From the NCBI GenBank assembly GCA_001048675.1, contig CCKK01000015.1:1-64000 (forward strand): DNA of 64,000 nucleotides, written 5' to 3'. This stretch comes from Vibrio diabolicus. Its GTDB lineage: Bacteria > Pseudomonadota > Gammaproteobacteria > Enterobacterales > Vibrionaceae. Made by a program: the position numbers and the translations under genes. The notes beneath the pieces were generated by a model. That model saw nothing but the letters and a program-made list of their open reading frames with translations, ran no database searches and had not been told where the DNA came from. Positions 38,633 to 46,420 of this stretch are shown in pieces (the first letter of the stretch is position 1; each line of letters begins with the position of its first letter).

Positions 38633-39980
38633 AAACTAATTCATCCAAATTAAGCAGCACGGTAATCTCTGTTCCTAAACCAAGCTCACTCATCAGTTCA
38701 AACTCACCACCAATGAACTCTACACGCTCTTGCATGTTCCTTAACCCAATCCCTTGTTGGTGCACTGCTTGGTTAACCACAAAGCCAACACCGTCGTCAC
38801 GTATGAGTAATTGCAGCATATTGCCCATTTTTTGCAAAGTAACCGTCACTTTTTTCGCTCTTGCGTGTTTTTCGATGTTGTTCAAAGACTCTTGAGCAAC
38901 ACGATACAAGGTCGTCGCGACTTCCGACGTCAGTTTGTACTGCTGAGTATCAAAATTACTTTCTATATCAATCCCAGAGTGAGAGTGAAAGTCTTGCAGT
39001 AAAGTGGTCAGTGCCGCCTCTAAGCCGATATCATCAAGGGCGCTAGGGCGAAGTTGATGAGAAATATGCCTTACTTCATTTATCGCGGTGACCAATGAGC
39101 GTTGCGATTTATCTAAGTGGGATTTGAGTTTTTCGTCTTCCAGTCTATGACTCATTAAATCCAAATGACATTTACTAGAAACTAACAGCTGGTTGATTCC
39201 ATCATGCAACTCTCTCGCTAGATGCTTTTTCTCATCCTCTTGAAACATGACGGTTTTATGTGCCAACTCTTTAAGGTTTTTATCGGCAAGACGGTGTTCA
39301 TGCAGATTAATCGCTAAAGTGAGAACGATAATTACAGCAACGGTCACCGCTAAGATCACGACGACCGAGAAAAAAGTCGTTTCGATATTTTTGTTCACCG
39401 CAGCACGCATATTGGCGACTTCTTGACTGACGTCCTCAATATAGAGCCCTGTCCCTATCATCCATTCCCACTTATCGAGCCATGCGGCGTAGCTAAGCTT
39501 TGGGACGACCTCACCCGTAGATGGCTTTTGCCACAGGTACTGATGAAATCCACCACCTGATTGAGCTTGATACAACAAAGCTTCGATTAGACGATCGCCA
39601 TTCTCGTCTTCAAGATAGAGTAAGTTCTCCCCGACTAGCTCTGGAAGAACAGGATGTACAAGGTTGGTGCCGTATTTATCGTAAGCAAAAAAGTAGCCGT
39701 CTGCTCCGTAGCTTAAACGGTTTAAAATCGCTTTCACGCGTGTTTTAGCAACGCCCTCTTCTAAGGTTGGATCGTTGTAAATATAAGAAATGGAGTCAAA
39801 GGCGACGTCGACCGTGTCTTTGAGCGCCGCCTCTTTTGATTGGATCAGGTTTTGATGAAAGATCTCTACCTCCCTTTTGCCAAGAGTCTTGGTTTGATAG
39901 ATAGAAATCCAACTGATACTCGCTGACACCAATACCACGGGTATCAATGTCAGCAGAATTAACTTTGCTTTGAGAGGCAT
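38625..39980 (-). CDS. Cache-domain sensor histidine kinase (HisKA_3 / NarX-type)
   Basis: A 451-residue membrane kinase. TM1 is about 8-28, and a single Cache domain with DGYFFAYDKYGTNLVHP and WMIGTGLYIED occupies the periplasm. TM2 is near 206-228, followed by a HisKA_3 dimerisation domain with the phospho-His in HLARELHDGINQLLVS and an HATPase with IEKHARAKKVTV and LLIRDDGVGF, then GIGLRNMQERVE. Cache_2-type domains next to TRAP genes often sense small carboxylates. It phosphorylates the response regulator in the adjacent overlapping gene. Confidence 0.9.
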   Translation of the reverse strand: MPLKAKLILLTLIPVVLVSASISWISIYQTKTLGKREVEIFHQNLIQSKEAALKDTVDVAFDSISYIYNDPTLEEGVAKTRVKAILNRLSYGADGYFFAYDKYGTNLVHPVLPELVGENLLYLEDENGDRLIEALLYQAQSGGGFHQYLWQKPSTGEVVPKLSYAAWLDKWEWMIGTGLYIEDVSQEVANMRAAVNKNIETTFFSVVVILAVTVAVIIVLTLAINLHEHRLADKNLKELAHKTVMFQEDEKKHLARELHDGINQLLVSSKCHLDLMSHRLEDEKLKSHLDKSQRSLVTAINEVRHISHQLRPSALDDIGLEAALTTLLQDFHSHSGIDIESNFDTQQYKLTSEVATTLYRVAQESLNNIEKHARAKKVTVTLQKMGNMLQLLIRDDGVGFVVNQAVHQQGIGLRNMQERVEFIGGEFELMSELGLGTEITVLLNLDELVYG

Positions 39981-40131
39981 CCCTTTCCTCCATGAAACGC
40001 TGCTTTACAGCTCACTATCTTAGCAGCACAAATAACTCTACTTCGTCCGCCTAGACATAAATAGCAGCTTAACAACTTGTCTCAAAAGGTAAAAACTCTC
40101 AGTTCACAAAATCTCTTTTATTATCGAGTGA

Positions 40132-41418
40132 TCAACTCATGCCATAAAAGCCAGGGAAGAACAGCAAAGAAGCCAACACGACAATTTGAATCGCGATAAA
40201 CGGCATCACACCTTTGTAAATATCTCGCGTAGTGACACCTGCTGGTGCGACGCCTTTTAGATAGAACAAACTAAAACCAAATGGCGGTGTTAGGAATGAT
40301 GTCTGTAAGTTCATTGCGATAAGAATCGCAAACCACGTCATATTGATGCCCATCAACTCAGCGACCGGCGCAATAATTGGCACGATGATAAAACAGATTT
40401 CAACGAAGTCGATAAAGAAACCTAAAATCAGAATCACCACCATAGTAATGATGAGAAAGCCCCACTTTTCTCCAGGCAATTCTAACATCCACTCTTCGAC
40501 TAGATAATCACCGCCGGTGTAGGTAAATGCCATTGAGAAGGCGGTTGCCCCTAGCAAAATAGCAAAGACCATTGCGGTTACTTTAACGGTTTCTTTCGAT
40601 GCATCATAAATCATCGACCAACTAAACTGCTTATACAGTAACGACAGAACTATCGCACCAGCGCCGCCCAGAGCCGCTGACTCTGTTGGCGTTGCAATCC
40701 CAGCAAAGATGGAGCCCAATACCACAATGATCAGTGCTAGTGGCGGTAAAACGGCTTTCAGCGCGGTGAACACTTCTTGCTTTCGACTGATCGACTCATC
40801 GCGCTCTATCGCCTGTGCGGCTTGAGGGTTCAACTTCGCGTAGATGAGAATGTAGATCACATAGGCGCCAACAAGTGTAATACCGGGCCAAATCGCAGCT
40901 TGAAATAGGTCCCCTACCGGTACGCCAAGTACATCCCCTAACAAGATCAACACGATAGAAGGTGGGATAATTTGGCCCAACGTGCCAGACGCACAAATAG
41001 TCCCACACGCTAAACCTTTGTCGTAATTGTATTTAAGCATCACAGGGAGTGAGATCAGCCCCATCGCAACAACCGATGCGCCGACTACGCCCGTTGACGC
41101 GGCAAGTAGTGCGCCAACTAATACTGTCGAAATAGCAATACCACCACGGACGCCGCCAAACAGACGTCCCATCGACTCAAGCAGTTGCTCTGCAAGCTTC
41201 GTCTTCTGAAGTACTAGTCCCATGAAGACAAACAATGGTACGGCCATTAGCACCGTATTTTCCATAATGGATTGAATACGATATGGCATGAAAGCAAACA
41301 TCTCGATGCCTTCAGCCCAAACACCAAAAATCAGTGCAATACCGCCAAAAGTAAAGGCAACGGGGAATCCCAATAAAAGCGCAAAGAGCGCGACAAAAAA
41401 CATCACTATACCGATCAT
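40132..41418 (-). CDS. dctM: TRAP transporter large permease subunit
   Basis: A 428-residue DctM protein with about 12-14 membrane segments. Typical blocks include VPLFVFMGLVLQKTKLAEQL, STGVVGASVVAMGLISLP and LGQIIPPSIVLILLGDV near residue 150. It forms the sodium-coupled channel for the solute delivered by DctP. The order dctP-dctQ-dctM on the minus strand is standard. A 12-base gap separates it from dctQ, and AAGGAAG lies before the ATG. Confidence 0.94.
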   Translation of the reverse strand: MIGIVMFFVALFALLLGFPVAFTFGGIALIFGVWAEGIEMFAFMPYRIQSIMENTVLMAVPLFVFMGLVLQKTKLAEQLLESMGRLFGGVRGGIAISTVLVGALLAASTGVVGASVVAMGLISLPVMLKYNYDKGLACGTICASGTLGQIIPPSIVLILLGDVLGVPVGDLFQAAIWPGITLVGAYVIYILIYAKLNPQAAQAIERDESISRKQEVFTALKAVLPPLALIIVVLGSIFAGIATPTESAALGGAGAIVLSLLYKQFSWSMIYDASKETVKVTAMVFAILLGATAFSMAFTYTGGDYLVEEWMLELPGEKWGFLIITMVVILILGFFIDFVEICFIIVPIIAPVAELMGINMTWFAILIAMNLQTSFLTPPFGFSLFYLKGVAPAGVTTRDIYKGVMPFIAIQIVVLASLLFFPGFYGMS

Positions 41419-41430
41419 AATGACTTCCTT

Positions 41431-41970
41431 TTACGACTTACCGTTATTACCGGCATAGATAAGATGAGGGTTAACAATCTTGTTGATCGAATGCAGCAGC
41501 AGTCCAATGCCACTGACTGCCATAAAGAAAAATGACAGCGGAATCATCGCCTTGATGACCCAACGATATGGCAATCCGCCTGGATCACCAGACGTCTCGC
41601 CTAGCGCGTAACTTTCTTTGGCGAAATCGATACCAAACCAAGCTACCAGTAGGCAGAAAGGGAATAAGAAAAATAGCGTGCCTATGATATCGATGATGGA
41701 TTGTACTTTGTATGATAAGCGTTCATAGAAAATGTCGACGCGAACATGGCCACCAGACTTAATCGCGTATGGCACACCAAGCAGAAATACGGCGGAGAAT
41801 AGATGCCATTCCATTTCTTGGAATGCAATGGATACATCGTTGAATACATATCGCATCACAACGTCGTAAACCACATTCACCAACAATAAAATAAACAAGA
41901 TGCTGGACAACCATCCGAGGAAATCGCTAAAGCGGTTAAATAATCGCTCAATATAAATAAGACTTCTCAT
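41431..41970 (-). CDS. dctQ: TRAP transporter small permease subunit
   Basis: A 179-residue DctQ protein with four membrane segments. The region VVYDVVMRYVFNDVSIAFQEMEWHLFSAVFLLG carries the conserved Arg and Glu/Trp of the family, and SGGHVRVDIFYERLS follows. It joins with DctM in the inner membrane. It lies between dctP (115-bp gap with a hairpin) and dctM (12-bp gap). Confidence 0.92.
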   Translation of the reverse strand: MRSLIYIERLFNRFSDFLGWLSSILFILLLVNVVYDVVMRYVFNDVSIAFQEMEWHLFSAVFLLGVPYAIKSGGHVRVDIFYERLSYKVQSIIDIIGTLFFLFPFCLLVAWFGIDFAKESYALGETSGDPGGLPYRWVIKAMIPLSFFFMAVSGIGLLLHSINKIVNPHLIYAGNNGKS

Positions 41971-41997
41971 TCCGAACTCCGTGGAACGTTTGGATAC

Positions 41998-42017
41998 GCT
42001 CCGCTATGGTGCGGAGC
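41998..42017. terminator. Hairpin between dctP and dctQ
   Basis: Perfect 7-bp stem GCTCCGC / GCGGAGC with a six-base loop and no U tract. It probably works as an mRNA processing or partial termination element that lets the binding protein be made in excess. Confidence 0.55.
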
Positions 42018-42085
42018 ATTCATTATGAAGTTTTCTTGGGCTTCGTTCGCAGGCTAAACCTCTCGGCGTCGCCTGCTTCATAACG

Positions 42086-43177
42086 TTATTGTTGAGCTTG
42101 ACTGTTTAAGTACGCTCGGTGCGAAATGTCTGACCAAGGTCGAACTTGATTCATGTAGTTCGCTTGCGACTCTTGAATCTCTTTCGCCAAAGCATCTTTT
42201 TCTGCATGTTCTTTCAACAAACGATCGTTTGCTTCTCGCAACGCAGCTACTACTTCAGGCGGGAAGTCTTTGACTTCAACATTTGGGTATTCAGATTTGA
42301 TAGATGCCCAGTTTTTGCCACTTTCGTGTTTCGATTGCGTGTACATATCGTAAGCGGCGGTTTTCATTGCTACTTGCAAAATCGCTTTTAGATCATCAGG
42401 TAGACGGTTCCAAGTACGCTTATTAACGAGGAACTGAAGCTCAGTTGCTGGCTCATGCCAACCTGTGTAGTAGTATGGCGCGATTTTGTGGAAGCCCATG
42501 CGCAAGTCCAATGATGGACCAACCCACTCCAAGGCATCAATTGTGCGACGCTCTAGAGAGGTATATAGCTCACCAGGGGCGATATTCGTCGGTTTTGCAC
42601 CTAACTCTGCCAAAATCTCACCAGCAAAACCTGGGATACGCATTTTCAAACCCTGCAAATCCTCGACGGACTTGATCTCTTTCTGGAACCACCCGCCCAT
42701 CTGAGTATCGGTATTACCGCCAGGGAAAGACATCAAATTATGTGGAGAGTACACCTTCTCCATCAGCTCCATACCACCGCCGTAGTAAAACCACGCATAC
42801 TGCTCAGTTGGTAACATACCGAAAGGCATAGAAGTGAAGTAAAGTGTGTTTGGAACCTTGCCCTTCCAGTAGTAAGACGCCGAGTGGCCCATGTCGTATT
42901 GACCAGACTTAACCATATCAAACACCCCAAAAGGCGCTTTGTGCTTGTTTGCGGAATCAATACGGATTTGCAGACGCCCGTTGGACATCTCCTCTGCCAT
43001 TTTTGCCATGTTTTTTGTCGCATCACCAAAAATCGGGAAGTTAGGTCCCCAAGTTTCAGCAAGCTTTAAACGATAGACTTTTTCAGCAGCATTTGCAGAA
43101 GTCACAACGAATGTCATCGCGGCAACGACAGCGGTTGTTTTGAGCACTCGTTTTAAAGATTTTTGGATTAGACTCAT
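42086..43177 (-). CDS. dctP: TRAP transporter solute-binding protein, 2-oxoacid (TakP)-like
   Basis: A 363-residue periplasmic protein with a signal peptide cleaved near SANAAEKVY. Blocks GQYDMGHSASYYWKGKVP, AWFYYGGGMELM, RTIDALEWVGPS and YYYTGWHEPA match the TakP-like clade that binds 2-oxoacids or lactate as dimers with metal. The exact substrate cannot be read from the sequence. AAAGGACG precedes the ATG. Upstream lie four TACGTA hexamers; the adjacent two-component system is the probable regulator. Confidence 0.92.
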   Translation of the reverse strand: MSLIQKSLKRVLKTTAVVAAMTFVVTSANAAEKVYRLKLAETWGPNFPIFGDATKNMAKMAEEMSNGRLQIRIDSANKHKAPFGVFDMVKSGQYDMGHSASYYWKGKVPNTLYFTSMPFGMLPTEQYAWFYYGGGMELMEKVYSPHNLMSFPGGNTDTQMGGWFQKEIKSVEDLQGLKMRIPGFAGEILAELGAKPTNIAPGELYTSLERRTIDALEWVGPSLDLRMGFHKIAPYYYTGWHEPATELQFLVNKRTWNRLPDDLKAILQVAMKTAAYDMYTQSKHESGKNWASIKSEYPNVEVKDFPPEVVAALREANDRLLKEHAEKDALAKEIQESQANYMNQVRPWSDISHRAYLNSQAQQ

Positions 43178-43330
43178 CGTTCACGTCCTTTATCACCAAG
43201 GTTATTGTTGTCATCCATTTCATTAGGATTGGCTGTATTCGGTATAAAAGATGTAACAATGTTGTCGAATGCGAAATGGGCATGAACACGGAAGCGAGTA
43301 ATTCATCAATAAGACATTAGCCTTAGGTAT

Positions 43331-43436
43331 TACGTATAACTACGTAGGACAGCTGTTATGCGACAAGTTTAACCATCATAAAATTAATGAGTTACTTTTC
43401 CCTTAACGATGTAAAAAGAAAAATGATACGTACGTA
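43331..43436. promoter_or_regulatory. Cluster of four TACGTA palindromes upstream of dctP
   Basis: TACGTA occurs at 43331, 43341, 43427 and 43431 (the last pair overlap). A given hexamer is expected about once in 4 kb. The region is 154-259 bp before the dctP start, on the side of its promoter. TAC/GTA half-sites are typical for NarL/FixJ-type regulators, and one is encoded next to the TRAP genes. It lies inside the 414-bp gap 43178-43591, where nothing else but the 43544 terminator is recognisable. Confidence 0.5.
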
Positions 43437-43543
43437 CTTCTCTGCCAAAAAATTTACATAGTATTTAAGAAAATGTGACAAAGCACCTATTGGCAGCGTT
43501 AAAATCAATTCCTAATGGATTATTTTCAATACGAAGATAAAAA

Positions 43544-43569
43544 AATACCCCGGCATTGGCCGAGGTATT
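43544..43569 (-). terminator. Terminator after the KAV-repeat gene
   Basis: Stem AATACCCCGG / CCGAGGTATT with one mismatch; followed on the minus strand by TTTTT. Confidence 0.85.
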
Positions 43570-43591
43570 CAAGCTAGAACGGTAGCGGTAA

Positions 43592-43996
43592 TTAAACTGC
43601 TTTGTAGATAACTTTGTTACCTGCTAACTGCTCTTTTTGAACTAGGTTTTCTTCAAGAAGCTTCTTCAGTGCGCCAGTAGCCCATGATGCCGCTTTAGTA
43701 TCTTCTTGACCTGCAGCTAGACCAATGCCTTTAGGGTTGATACCTTCAGCATTTGCTACAACGATGTCTAATACTTGTTGTTGCTTAGGAGTAAGGGCAA
43801 CATCAACTGTTTTCACTGCAGCTACTTTTTTCTCAGCTACTACTTTCTCCGCAACAGCTTTTTCAGCAACAGAAGGTGCTACTGCTTTTTCGGCAACAGG
43901 CTTCACTGCTTTAGGTGCTGCAGCTAAGTTTGCTACTGTCGCTTTAATGCGTTTTTGCAGTTTCATCTGCACTTTACGCTTATGAGCAAGTCTCAT
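43592..43996 (-). CDS. Lys/Ala/Val-repeat protein with C-terminal winged-helix-like domain
   Basis: A 134-residue, strongly basic protein. Residues 1-28 are Lys/Arg-rich. About 29-64 is low-complexity with repeats of VAEKAVAEK type, resembling bacterial histone H1-like tails. From 67 on, a compact domain LTPKQQQVLDIVVANAEGINPKGIGL through WATGALKKLLEENLVQKEQ resembles a winged helix. No signal peptide. A nucleic-acid-binding (nucleoid or ribosome) role is inferred from composition. It is transcribed alone with its own terminator. An alternative start at 43966 would drop ten residues. Confidence 0.78.
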   Translation of the reverse strand: MRLAHKRKVQMKLQKRIKATVANLAAAPKAVKPVAEKAVAPSVAEKAVAEKVVAEKKVAAVKTVDVALTPKQQQVLDIVVANAEGINPKGIGLAAGQEDTKAASWATGALKKLLEENLVQKEQLAGNKVIYKAV

Positions 43997-44269
43997 TGAA
44001 TATTTCTCCAGTTCACTGCATCTCAGCAGGGATGAAAATTTGAAGCGCGTTTTATACCAAAATTCACAAGCAATTTGTAGGTTTTAGCGGCGAAACGCGA
44101 TGAAAAATGCGCTCAAAGCATAGAACGTCTACTATTTAATCAGATATTTTATGAACGGATTTATTGAATACTGGGTATAAAAACAGAGGTTTCTTTTATT
44201 TCAAATGCAAGTCAATGCACATTTAGTCATCCACGCATTTTTGATCAAGTATTCGATGAGGTTATAAGC

Positions 44270-44935
44270 ATGGAAACGCTGCACCTAACAAATTCACATT
44301 TCAAACCCGACTCCCCTATCAACAGAATACTTTTGTTGCTCGTTGCACTGATAACCCTGTTTTTGGTTGTCATTTCTCCGGGATGGAAGCAAGCCATGTT
44401 GTCGGTCATTTTGATGTCTGCAATTGTTGGTTTCGCCATCTTGATGATCAAAAAAAGCCAAGTCACTTTTACGCTGACAGCTTCTCACTTCCAACAACAT
44501 CTTTTTAAAGGCGGATGGGTCGTCCGATGGCGAAATATTGAGTCAATAGGGATTTGTAGCTACCAGCAGGAAGGGTGGCATCAGCCGCTACCTTGGATTG
44601 GTATTCGTCTAAAACACTACTCACCTTATTTGGATTCGATCTGCCCTCGTATAGCGACAGAAATTCTCCTTAGCCAACGCGCACTACTTTATTTAGGTGC
44701 GAAGCAGAATCAGTGTGAAGAAAAGTTTGAAGATATGGTGCTTGATCCTAAGCCATACATAAACAGCAACGGGGTTGAGTATAAAGGCTTGCTGGCGATG
44801 CTCGCCAACCGTATGAAATACCAAAGAGGATTTTACGGCTACGATCTGTTTATATCAGCCAGTGACCTAGATCGTGAAGCAGAGGATTTTGTGGGACTGA
44901 CTCGGCGATACTTAGCTGCCGCCGAGCCAGAATAA
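44270..44935 (+). CDS. Membrane-anchored conserved hypothetical (DUF2982-like)
   Basis: A 221-residue protein with two N-terminal membrane helices (about 19-36 and 42-60: LLLLVALITLFLVVIS, then LSVILMSAIVGFAILMI). The cytoplasmic part has VTFTLTASHFQQHLFKGGWVVRWRNIESIGI, a PH-like strand pattern. It resembles the DUF2982 proteins of Vibrio and Shewanella, an assignment from memory. Function unknown. It is convergent with gloC, with a gap of 18 bases and no clear terminator. Confidence 0.75.
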   Translation: METLHLTNSHFKPDSPINRILLLLVALITLFLVVISPGWKQAMLSVILMSAIVGFAILMIKKSQVTFTLTASHFQQHLFKGGWVVRWRNIESIGICSYQQEGWHQPLPWIGIRLKHYSPYLDSICPRIATEILLSQRALLYLGAKQNQCEEKFEDMVLDPKPYINSNGVEYKGLLAMLANRMKYQRGFYGYDLFISASDLDREAEDFVGLTRRYLAAAEPE

Positions 44936-44953
44936 TGCTTACTACACGCGCTT

Positions 44954-45610
44954 TTAGTAAAGCGGCATCTCGTCAGCAACGAACGGGTTAGTTTTACGCT
45001 CGTGACCGAAAGTCGATTGAGGGCCGTGACCAGGGACAAACGTGACATCATTGCCTAAAGGCCACAATTTCTCTTTGATAGAGCTAATCAAGGTATTGAA
45101 ATCACCTTGTGGGAAGTCAGTTCGGCCAATGCTACCGTTAAACAATACGTCACCCACAAACGCCAAGCGCGCTTCTTCACTGTAAAGAACAACGTGGCCA
45201 GGAGTATGACCTGGTGTGTGGAATACCTTTAATACTTGATTACCAAACGTGACAGTGTCACCCTCATTTAACCATTGATGCGGTTCAAAGGCTTCAGTCA
45301 ATGGGAAACCAAACATTTGGCTTTGCCCTTCTAGACCTTGTAGCCAAAAATTATCCGCTTTATGAGGACCAATGATCTCAGTACCACCAAGCATTGCAGC
45401 CAGCGGCTCTGTTCCGCCAACATGATCTAGGTGACCATGAGTTAGCACCAAGTTGACGATCTCGATGCCAAGCTCTTTAATGAGCATAGCAAGTTGCTTT
45501 TCGTCACCGCCAGGGTCAATAACGATGCCTTTCATCGTTTCATCACACCACACGATAGAACAGTTTTGAGAAAAAGATGTCACTGGGACAACTTGGTATT
45601 TCAGAGCCAT
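44954..45610 (-). CDS. gloC: Glyoxalase II-type metallo-beta-lactamase-fold hydrolase (YcbL/GloC)
   Basis: A 218-residue MBL-fold hydrolase. The metal site is LTHGHLDHVGG, with further ligands in HTPGHTPGHVVLY, FVGDVLFNGSIGRTD and FVPGHGPQST. YcbL hydrolyses S-lactoylglutathione or related thioesters. The ATG at 45610 is preferred over 45631 because AGG lies six bases upstream. Order ldtD-mepK-gloC is the same as ycbB-ycbK-ycbL in E. coli. Confidence 0.92.
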   Translation of the reverse strand: MALKYQVVPVTSFSQNCSIVWCDETMKGIVIDPGGDEKQLAMLIKELGIEIVNLVLTHGHLDHVGGTEPLAAMLGGTEIIGPHKADNFWLQGLEGQSQMFGFPLTEAFEPHQWLNEGDTVTFGNQVLKVFHTPGHTPGHVVLYSEEARLAFVGDVLFNGSIGRTDFPQGDFNTLISSIKEKLWPLGNDVTFVPGHGPQSTFGHERKTNPFVADEMPLY

Positions 45611-45705
45611 AGAAAACCTATTACCAAACAAATTTGCGTTAAAACTGGCGCAACTATGACACTAACCCCATGCGACTTCAAGACTTGCTGAGGCTTGCTA
45701 TTGAC

Positions 45706-46254
45706 TTACCAAGAGCGCACAGCACCTGTATCGATATGGACAAAGTTGCTACTTGGATAATACCCAACACCACCAGCTTTCAAGCTAATTGCTGCATCGC
45801 GTACAGTAGACAATTTCACTCCATCAAGACGGAAGTCTATTGCCTTACCTTCCATGTGAAGACTTTTCTTCGCCACTCCGCTAGCCCCTTTGCGCAGAGA
45901 CGCATTGGTCAAAGGCGAACGGTACCCAGAAATTACAATGACTTCTGCATCTGTACCGATCAGCTTTTGAATCTGGCTGATTTGATCGAACAAGCGTCGA
46001 TCCATCGGATGAACTTCGTTTCGACGGTGATCACGACAAAACTCATTCAGCTTTTTTAGTTCATCATCAAGATAGCGTCTACCATCGAAATAGCATGTTT
46101 CGAGGAGCTCTCCAGTATTAAGGTTGTTCATCGCCAACTCACGTGGCTCGTCAGGGAATGAAGCCCATGAAATCGATGGCAAGGCAGATGCCAAAACCAC
46201 GCCACCAGCGGTCATTTTAAGGAAATCTCGGCGGGAAAAATTACGACTTACCAT
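45706..46254 (-). CDS. mepK: Murein endopeptidase MepK (YcbK, peptidase M15/DUF882)
   Basis: A 182-residue exported protein with a twin-arginine signal (SRRDFLKMTAGGVVLASA). The M15-type zinc site is VISGYRSPLTNASL, SLHMEGKAIDFRL and FVHIDTGAV. E. coli MepK cleaves the mDap-mDap (3-3) crosslinks that L,D-transpeptidases make. Its gene is next to ldtD, giving a synthesis/cleavage pair. The ATG at 46254 is chosen over a TTG at 46266. Confidence 0.92.
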   Translation of the reverse strand: MVSRNFSRRDFLKMTAGGVVLASALPSISWASFPDEPRELAMNNLNTGELLETCYFDGRRYLDDELKKLNEFCRDHRRNEVHPMDRRLFDQISQIQKLIGTDAEVIVISGYRSPLTNASLRKGASGVAKKSLHMEGKAIDFRLDGVKLSTVRDAAISLKAGGVGYYPSSNFVHIDTGAVRSW

Positions 46255-46420
46255 TTCAAAAAACAATGCTCAACAACTAAACAAGTCGCGGACATTATCC
46301 AAACACATTTGTCACGTCAAATGCATAAATCGCTCCACCGTAATTTTAAGACGTGTCGATTAACGCTTAATCATTGAACAAACAGAAGATTCTTAGTTTT
46401 GTAAATTTTATTTAAAGATT

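Noticed and set aside
43178..43330. Sigma-54 promoter for the TRAP operon
   Set aside because: No GG-N10-GC pair with proper spacing was found on the minus strand near dctP.
43725..43985. Plus-strand open frame opposite the KAV-repeat gene
   Set aside because: It is a low-complexity mirror of the repeat region and has no ribosome-binding site or family features.
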